Source of the DNA: Paratinospora sagittata
Taxonomy: Eukaryota > Streptophyta > Magnoliopsida > Ranunculales > Menispermaceae
Reading direction: 5' to 3'
Assembly (NCBI GenBank): GCA_035771175.1
Contig: CM069607.1
Span: forward strand, 9,792,501-9,856,500
DNA: 64,000 nt
Shown one piece after another: positions 56,699-64,000 of this stretch. A program made the position numbers and the translations under genes. A model generated the notes under the pieces. The model did not search any database, was not told the DNA's origin, and saw only the letters and a program-made list of their open reading frames with translations. Position 1 is the stretch's first letter, and each line of letters begins with the position of its first letter.

Positions 56699-59600
56699 AT
56701 GCTGGGCATTTCGTATGGAGAGCTCTTCCTCATAATCGGAGCAACAGCTGCTCTAATCGGTACCCACCTCCTTCATTTCTACTGTTATTTCATTTTTATT
56801 TTGTAGATTTTTTGTTTGTGGTTCCTAAACCACTCTTTTTTGTCTTCTTTTCACGGATTGCTTTCTTTCTAACGATTTTTTTGGGTTTTATTTCTGTTAA
56901 AATTGTTGATTTTATAAGGCCCAAAGGATCTCCCAATTATCGCCAGAACTGCTGGGAGATTAGCTGGTAGGGCTATTGGTTATGTTCAATTGGCTCGTGG
57001 GCAGATTCAAAATGTCATGGACCAATCTCAAGCTACCCAGGTTTTTCTTTTTCTGTTTGATTCGTTTATTGGGTCTGCTTGATTTGTATTTGTAAAAATT
57101 CCCAGAAAAAAAAAAGAAAAAAGAAGCTAGACAGTAGAATAATGTTTAATTCTACAATTGAAACAACCACATCTCTTTATTACAGAGCTGTTGCTTAGTT
57201 GGTTTGAGTTATGATCCACAATAATGAAGGATAAAACAGAAAAATGCTTGAGCTACTACTTTATTATGATTAATGGGTATTGATGAGAAAACAGGTTTTA
57301 TATTTCTAAGAGTCTGTAATTTACATTCTGAATCTTTGTTTTTAATTATATTGTAGGTGCATAAAGAACTCAAAGATACAATTGCACAGCTGGAGGCAAT
57401 TCGTCATGAAATCCGAAGCATATCTATCATTAATCCTAGTCCTTTGACTCGGACATTGACGGAAAATCAAGAACCTGCATCTGCTAGTGGTGGGCTCAGT
57501 GGTAATACGAATTCACAGCGCTTAAGCCTTAAATTTTTTCCTTTATAAGCAATTCTCTATGTTTCATTGAAGTGTCAAAAAAAAAAACAAAAACAAGATT
57601 TAATGCCATACAATTTTCTGATGCTGCTGCTAACTTGCCTTTGTTGTTAGGTGAGAGTGTACCTCAAAGACTTGATCAAGCAAGTACACCAAACAGCACT
57701 ATCTCTAAGGTTTGGGACTTGCAATTTATTTTATTGCTGACATAATTTTTACTGTTTTTTTTTTTTCAATTTTTTCTTAAATATATTTAGTTTATCTGCC
57801 CCCAGGAAAGTAATTTGGCAATCTCAACAGCAGCTAATTTACAAAGCCAAGCAGCAGCTTATGCAAGACTAGCTGAATCTTTAAAGGATGGCTCTTTGAA
57901 GAGTAATGGAGATGCAACAAAGCCTGATGATGAAATGGGTCTTTTAGCTATTCTTCCTGTCTCTGCTGAAAGTGCTGGGTTGCTGCCAAATCGCATAGGT
58001 AATATAATTTTTCAATTATCTGGTACTAACGTGAAACTTTATTTTTTTTATTAATTTGGATGCTGTTCTGTCAGTAGCATTAGCAATGAGGAAAATGGCT
58101 GTCTTGATGGAACATAAATTTTTCTTTTATTGTCCTTAGGTATTCATAAAGAATTGAAGCTTTGTGCCTACTTCTTGTATTTTTCCTTTAGGGTTGAGTT
58201 GAGAATGTATTGAAAGAAGAATTTAACAAATCAAAGCGACTTTAGCTGATATACAATATAAAAATACATCAACATAGAGCCTTGTTCCGGCTATAAGGAT
58301 TAGGAAGATAAATAAAATAGAAGTGGAAATTTATTGAGGAAGAGCTATTGCTACAAAAACTGGAGCAACTAAAGGCTGAGTGGCTACTGATGGAACAACC
58401 TGAAGCGCCCATGTTATGCTTGAGCATAATATCCAACCAATTAACCACAGAAGTTTGAAAAGAGCTTTATGTACCTTTATAATCCTTATAGCCAATGAAC
58501 CATAATCCATTCAAATTTGCATTACCCTTTACTCAACCTTCTCAGGTCTTTTTAGATTTCTCCTTGTTCATCTAAAATCATAAATCCCCTTTCCACAGCC
58601 TAGAGAAGCCTCCAAACATGCCAACAACCTCTCGTGAATAATATAGGGTTGAATAAAAATTCAATTAACCATTTGGTATAATTGCCATGCTTAGTGTGCA
58701 ACTCATCGGTTTTTTATTTAGTTTAGGATTATGTTAGGATTCAAAAAACAAAAACCAGCTCGCAGTTTGAACTAATGACTATTCAACTAATAACCAACTC
58801 ATTGCTTCGTATTATTTAGATCCAAGGTACCAGTTACTATATGATGTATCCAATCATATTGGTATAGAAACTGAAATCAATCTTTTTTATAGACTTCTAA
58901 TTTGGTCATCTCATCAGCATTCCATGCAACTCTCACAATCTTAGACGCAGTAGACAAATGAAAATTGTAAGCAAGGTGATTGACAAACAGACCTGACAAG
59001 CTGTACATATATAAAGTTTCCACAACAAATATTCTGTTGAACTAAGTCAACCACGAATTGTTTTTGTGATGCACCCTAAAAATAAAAAAGGGGCACGCCC
59101 AGTGCATAAGGCACCCGCCATTGCTTGGGGAAGGAAGTAATAGACGTAGACCTCTTGGTCATAATAAAGCAACCTTAATCGTGGCACCAAGGCCCCCCTC
59201 CCCCTCTCTAATACACCTTAAAATAAATAACAATATTTGGAAGGAGATCTAGAATCAAAGGAAAGGATGGCCTGAATTAAATAGAGCATGAGGTTTACTA
59301 CGTCAAGATGATCGCAATGGATTAAGAGGCAATTTGTGAAAAGAAAGATGTCACATAAAATAACTTTTCATGCTTATCAAATTTCATTGCAAGTAATCAT
59401 GTGTTGGCCTAGATTAGAGTCCAAGAGGGGGTGTGAATTGGACTAAATGCAAGATTTAAAACCTTTCTCAAACAATGCAAAAATAAACCACAGGAAAGTA
59501 AAAGCAAATGCACATAACGATTTTTTACGTGGTTTGGCTCTTGCTAAAGCCTACTTCCATGACTTGAACTCCCCGTTGAAGATTTTCCAAAAACTAAGGA

Positions 59601-61842
59601 TTCTACTTCAACGAGTGAGGATCAAACCTATACAAAACTTCTTGAAGATGAGGAGAAACCCTTACAAACATTGTTCCTTGGTTAAGGAACTTCTGAATGA
59701 CTTGCAAGTCACTTCAAATACAAAGGAAAATAAGTTTTTGAGGATGTTCTTACCAACAAACCTCAGTACACTTACAATAAAATCAATACCCCTCTAGCAT
59801 GTTTCAAGGTAGAGAGAGGAAGAAGGGAATGACAAATAGCATTGGAAAAGCATGGGGTTGATTTTCAGAGGTCCTTGTCATTTGAACATAATAAGAAAAA
59901 TGAAGGGCAGTAGCAATCTTGCCCCTATATAAGAACAGAGACTAAGAACTGTTAAATATTGGAAAAAGAATGAATTATGCATTTTCAAAATCCTGGCAAA
60001 AGTTAAAGTGGAGCTGCAATAGTGTTAGCAGCAGTTAAAAACATGATTCTTGCTCTTTGAACCAGAGAAATGGTGTCTTGGTTTGATTGATCATCTTTGT
60101 TTCTTGAATAAAAAGGCAATCATTCTTAGTATTGGTTTATAGCGTTTATTGATTGAAATTTTACACGAACTGCTAGTACCTTTATGATTGCAATTGTACC
60201 TTATTCACTTGGTGCCTCAAAAGTCATAATAGCCTAGATCCAGTGTGAGCATTATCACACTTTTGCTATCTTTGGATTGTGAGCAACACACATATTGACT
60301 TGTCTACCAACCTATTCACCTGAATCTATCAAGGTTGTCCATCAATTGATACTTAATTGCTGATTCTTATTGTTATCCTATGTGATTGGATTGTCTGCAA
60401 GCTTAGATCTTAGTTTCCTAGATCTATAAACTTCCTCACAATGAATGTCTAGTTTTGAGGTTTTTCCTTCAATTCCCATTAAGTACTTAAATTTATCAAG
60501 ATCTTTTATTTCAAACTCTAATGGAACTTAAATCCTAAACCATAAACCCTAGATCTATAAATTTCTCCGATGTTGTTAATCACCTCTCTGGTTTAAAACC
60601 CAAAATTTAAGTCAAGATTCTGGTAATTCAAGTAACATGAAGACTTAACTCCATACCTCAGTGCCTAATTTTTTAGGGCCTTAGTGACCAAAGTATATTG
60701 TGGACCTCGTGCTCGGGTTTTTAGTGGGGCTTTGGCCTCCCTTAAATCTCTGTGAGCAGTGGGCCCTTCAGGTCTGCTTATCAGCTGCAGGGTCAGCATG
60801 TGCCATAGGTTCTTTCAAAGTTGGTCTTGGTTGTACCCTTTGTGCGTGCCTATATCAAGACAAAAGTCTGTAATGCTGCCCTTGAAAAAAAAAAAACCAT
60901 CAAGTATAAGAACTATATACAATGCGCATGTAGTGTGCATGAAAAGAGGTACCAATGCTTGTTCAATGGATAGCAGAAAAAAAAAAACTAAGATTTAAGG
61001 AATATAGCTATTCTTGACTAAATAAAAATAAAATATGTAGGTACATGACCCATAAATGCCTACATTTCTCTGGGATTAAGACTCAAATTACTTGGCTTAG
61101 TAACCAACTTTGCTTGAGCAACCCAAGTTTAGAAATTAATTCAACTTGAAAAACCAATCAAGCAAGCCATGCTTTTGAGTTTTTTAGTGAATGATAGAAT
61201 GGAGTGGATTTGAATTGTATACATGAATGACAAATTACAAATCTAATTCAAGATCCTAATATATACAATTAAGTTCGGAAAATATCGAGCATTGACTAGT
61301 ATTGAACTTGAATTCAACTATATATTATCCAAATTAAGACAATATGTGCAGTGGTGGGGGCGCTTGGGGGCAGCTTGTTAATTTTGATTTATCTTCTTTG
61401 AAAAAAAAAAAAACCTTTGATTTCTCCCAAATAGGGGGAAAATGAAGGATTAGACATGTTAATCCAAAATTTATAGTAGTAGGGGGTGGTTTAGTGAAAG
61501 GGGGAAAAAATTTGAAAATATGCTGAGCCTAGTTTTGCTGCAAAGTGAATTGTAAGCCTCGTGGCCAAAATTAAGGCCTTACTGTAAGGCAGCCTTATAA
61601 GACACAAACCTCAGTTGACTTGAAAACGTTGGATGCATCTTGTCAATCTACGAACTGTATGATTTATATATGGACTGCTTTTATCTTTACTATTGTGTCG
61701 AAGTTAATTTAACATTTAAACTGTGGTGACAGATAATGCTAATGGATCGGATATCTTGCTGGAGGCAGTATTAGAAGCTGAAGTTGCACAAAATGCAAAA
61801 CAATTTTTTGTACAGCACCAAAACCAAATAAAATTTGATTGA
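56699..61842 (+). CDS. TATB: Mitochondrial Sec-independent protein translocase subunit TatB
   Basis: Six exons: 56699-56759, 56919-57040, 57357-57501, 57651-57709, 57806-57998, 61733-61842 (TGA), 690 nt, 229 residues, every junction in frame. The N-terminus MLGISYGELFLIIGATAALI is a transmembrane helix. It is followed by the Tat hinge GPKDLP and an amphipathic helix (IIARTAGRLAGRAIGYVQLA), then a long hydrophilic tail. This is the layout of TatB. Plants encode mitochondrial TatB in the nucleus (Arabidopsis At5g43680), while TatC is in mitochondrial DNA; the complex moves folded proteins across the inner membrane. The absence of a transit peptide distinguishes it from the thylakoid homologue HCF106. 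Intron 5 is 3.7 kb and holds repeats. Confidence 0.9.
57999..61732 (+). other. TATB intron 5 with repeat insertions
   Basis: 3,734 bp between a consensus donor (gtaata) and acceptor (tgacag). Around 59087-59215 is a GC-richer SINE-like unit ('gggcacgcccagtgcataagg', 'gcacccgccattgcttgggg', 'ccaaggcccccctcc'). At 60655-60892 another GC-richer block ends in an A-run (cccttgaaaaaaaaaaaac), which looks retroposed. Open frames at 59447-59797 and 60759-60998 have no family features. Confidence 0.5.
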
Positions 61843-64000
61843 CTAGGTAATTTTGTTTACCAATTTTTCTTTGCCAGCTTGCTTGTGTTTTAGTTGCTAA
61901 AACGCTTCTCTATTGTTAAATAAAGCCTAAGCTTTTGTTTTCTTTTGCATGGCATGAAAACCAAAATAAAATGAATCAAGTATGATAGTCCTGATATCAT
62001 GAATATACTCTTAAATTTAAAAATCTTCAGATATCATGAATCAAGTCCCTCATTATATGGTCATTGATTTTTATGCAGAGAGAGTTTGGTGATGATTACA
62101 TTTAATATTACTTGTGTGAGTAGAGTTCTAAACATGTTTCTGTCATTCTTGATGATTCTACTCTGCATATATTCCCTTATTTCAGCTTGCTAGCTTTGAG
62201 TCAAAGATGATCTCAACCCTCAACTGGGCTACCACATTGATCTGCACTGTGCTATATACTACAATTTATATTTATATTTTAGTTAATGTCTTATTATATA
62301 TCATGCCAAAACTTCAGGAACTCATTGTGAGTTTATTATAATTCCAATATGACCTCTTTGACCAATTTTATGCTTATTTCTAATCCTTTTAATCATTAAG
62401 GATAATGACAGTGTCTCTATGTGTCTTCTCATTAAAGATTATGTGAGTAACATATGAAATTCTCATTATGTGCTTCATGATAGGTGATGGATCATCAAGA
62501 ACCGAAATCTCCTATACATTGATGCATTGATTCATAATCTGGTATTTTCAATGGATACATTTCAAATTTTGATTACTATGTTATTTTCAAGGATCGTTTT
62601 AGAAAATAGTTGTCGCTTTATCTTCTGCGTTACAAATATATTATATATGTTCAAGTTTTTCACTTAAATTTAGAATTTTGGGGGGGAAAAATTACCCAAA
62701 ACTTCAATTTTTATGTTACTTTGATACTAAGTTTATTGTGAACTCTTTCTATAACTTAATGATTCTCCAATCAAGGGGATGTTGAAGACAACACATTTGC
62801 ATAAATTGTTGTCATACTAATATTTTTTTTTTTTAGAAGATATAAATTATTCTCTAAACTTAACCCTCATGGAAGTCCGGCCCTTTTGGAATCAACTATA
62901 CCACACTAACAAACGTTGACCTGACCACCCGGCACCGCACGCACTAGACACAACTTATGGACCTGAACTTGCTCCCACCAACCCGCACCCGAGACTCCAC
63001 CGCGAACCCGCCACCATGTTAGGAAGTATTTTCAGCTTACGAGACGATTAAAAATTTGGTAAAATTAGGACTCAAACTCGTGTCACACCATCATACCTCA
63101 AATCGTATCGACCCGACCCGACGTATTGTTGGCTAATAAATTGTTTTTTGAATATAAGAAATATACGTCAGCATGACAACAATTATGTTAATGCAAACAA
63201 CTAGCTAGCTAGATAGTGCAATTATTCAAAGTGTACCACGTACCAGGGAACAGTGAGAACGACCGCACCAACTATATATATACATATGTAGATGCGTTTT
63301 CCTTTTTCTTTATTTTGTGCTACGGGGAGAGTGGCGAGTGGAGTGGGGTGTGGAGTGGGAGGAGCTTTAGAGAGTGCAATAAATTCCCACTTTCACTCAT
63401 GAGTTACACCAAGGAGAGGAACCATTGGACCATTATCTTGCATCCCTCAAAATAATAGTGGAGAAGGGTAAATGGTCATTATTGAAAAAGGATAAAATTT
63501 GAATATATATATATATATTTTACTATTTTATAATTTCAAGTAAAATTTAATTTTTTTATTTTTACTTATAATTGATTTTATTATTTCAATAAAAACTTAT
63601 TTTATTATTTTCTTATTTTTAATAAAAACAAAATAATTAAGTTTATTAATTTAATAATTTTAATAAATTTATTATTTTACTATTTTATTATTTCAAGAAA
63701 AAAAATTAATTTTTGCTTAAAAATTGATTTTACTATTTTAATAAAAACTAATTTCATTATTTTAAGTAAAAAAGTAGGGAGAAGGGAGAAATCTAAAAAT
63801 TGTCAAAGAAGACAGCTAATTGAACCACAAAAAATAACTCTCTCTACCATACTTTATTCATACCACAAAAAAATAATAACATACTATCTTCACGACATCA
63901 AAGTCTCCAAAAATACCCCTTTCATATTTTGAACTTAACAGTTCCCTCCAAACCGCCCTACGACATTCAAACAACACTCTCCACTTTTTCTCTTATTTTC
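61843..64000. other. Downstream flank of TATB, no gene recognised
   Basis: 3' UTR and spacer. Poly-T at 62823-62834, a CCACC/ACCCG-rich patch at 62925-63015, 'ctagctagctag' at 63203-63214, an (AT)n tract at 63505-63518, and a long A/T-only stretch 63480-63770. The frame 63216-63455 looks random. Confidence 0.4.

Noticed and set aside
57180..57230. tRNA-like 'gcttagttggtttgagttatgatcc' in a TATB intron
   Set aside because: An A-box and B-box resemblance is too close together to be a tRNA or SINE promoter, and no cloverleaf is visible.
63216..63455. 79-codon frame near the right edge
   Set aside because: Random-looking composition, no splice or family evidence, and surrounded by low-complexity AT sequence.

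Overview
The window is AT-rich nuclear DNA of a flowering plant, most likely a eudicot. It shows spliced genes with GT/AG introns, several classes of plant retrotransposon, a Mutator-like element carrying a plant mobile domain gene, and a nuclear gene for the mitochondrial translocase subunit TatB. Most of the sequence is nested transposon debris around three host loci.

Left third (1-17,080): An antisense Ty3/gypsy LTR (1-2,215) sits inside a decayed Tat-lineage gypsy element (2,216-7,880). That element has RNase H, a second RNase H, integrase and a broken antisense accessory gene with a Transposase_28 domain. Its LTR (from 7,641) stops abruptly at the second half of a MULE transposase on the + strand. 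The first half of the same transposase lies at 13,206-14,941 on the - strand, joined to the missing part of a Tat LTR. The MULE terminal repeats (9,792-10,211 and 16,721-17,071) now lie in direct orientation, and their 9-bp target duplications are reverse complements of each other. One inversion of about 5.3 kb (7,881-13,205) explains all of this. Undone, it restores a MULE of about 6.2 kb with inverted termini and a direct 9-bp duplication, carrying mudrA and a plant mobile domain gene in tandem.

Middle (17,081-39,180): A SIN3-like co-repressor gene lies on the - strand (19,347-25,900). Its first five coding exons form an intact 241-codon reading frame with two PAH domains. Degenerate exons of the HDAC-interaction domain follow, and one of them is split by a 2,162-bp solo LTR with a perfect 5-bp target duplication. 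To the right come a chromovirus fragment with its LTR, an Athila-like LTR, an L1-type LINE, an antisense LTR, and an internally deleted chromovirus.

Right half (39,181-64,000): Two host genes look intact. One encodes a 149-residue plant protein that I do not recognise; its third intron is 9.4 kb and holds an antisense Ty1/copia element with both LTRs and target duplications. The other is the six-exon TATB gene (229 residues). Between and around them lie a SINE-like unit split by a non-autonomous hAT-like element with an 8-bp duplication, other SINE-like units, a 99-bp hairpin and AT-rich spacer.

I saw no tRNA or rRNA gene and no CRISPR array. All calls rest on reading the sequence; no database search was run.
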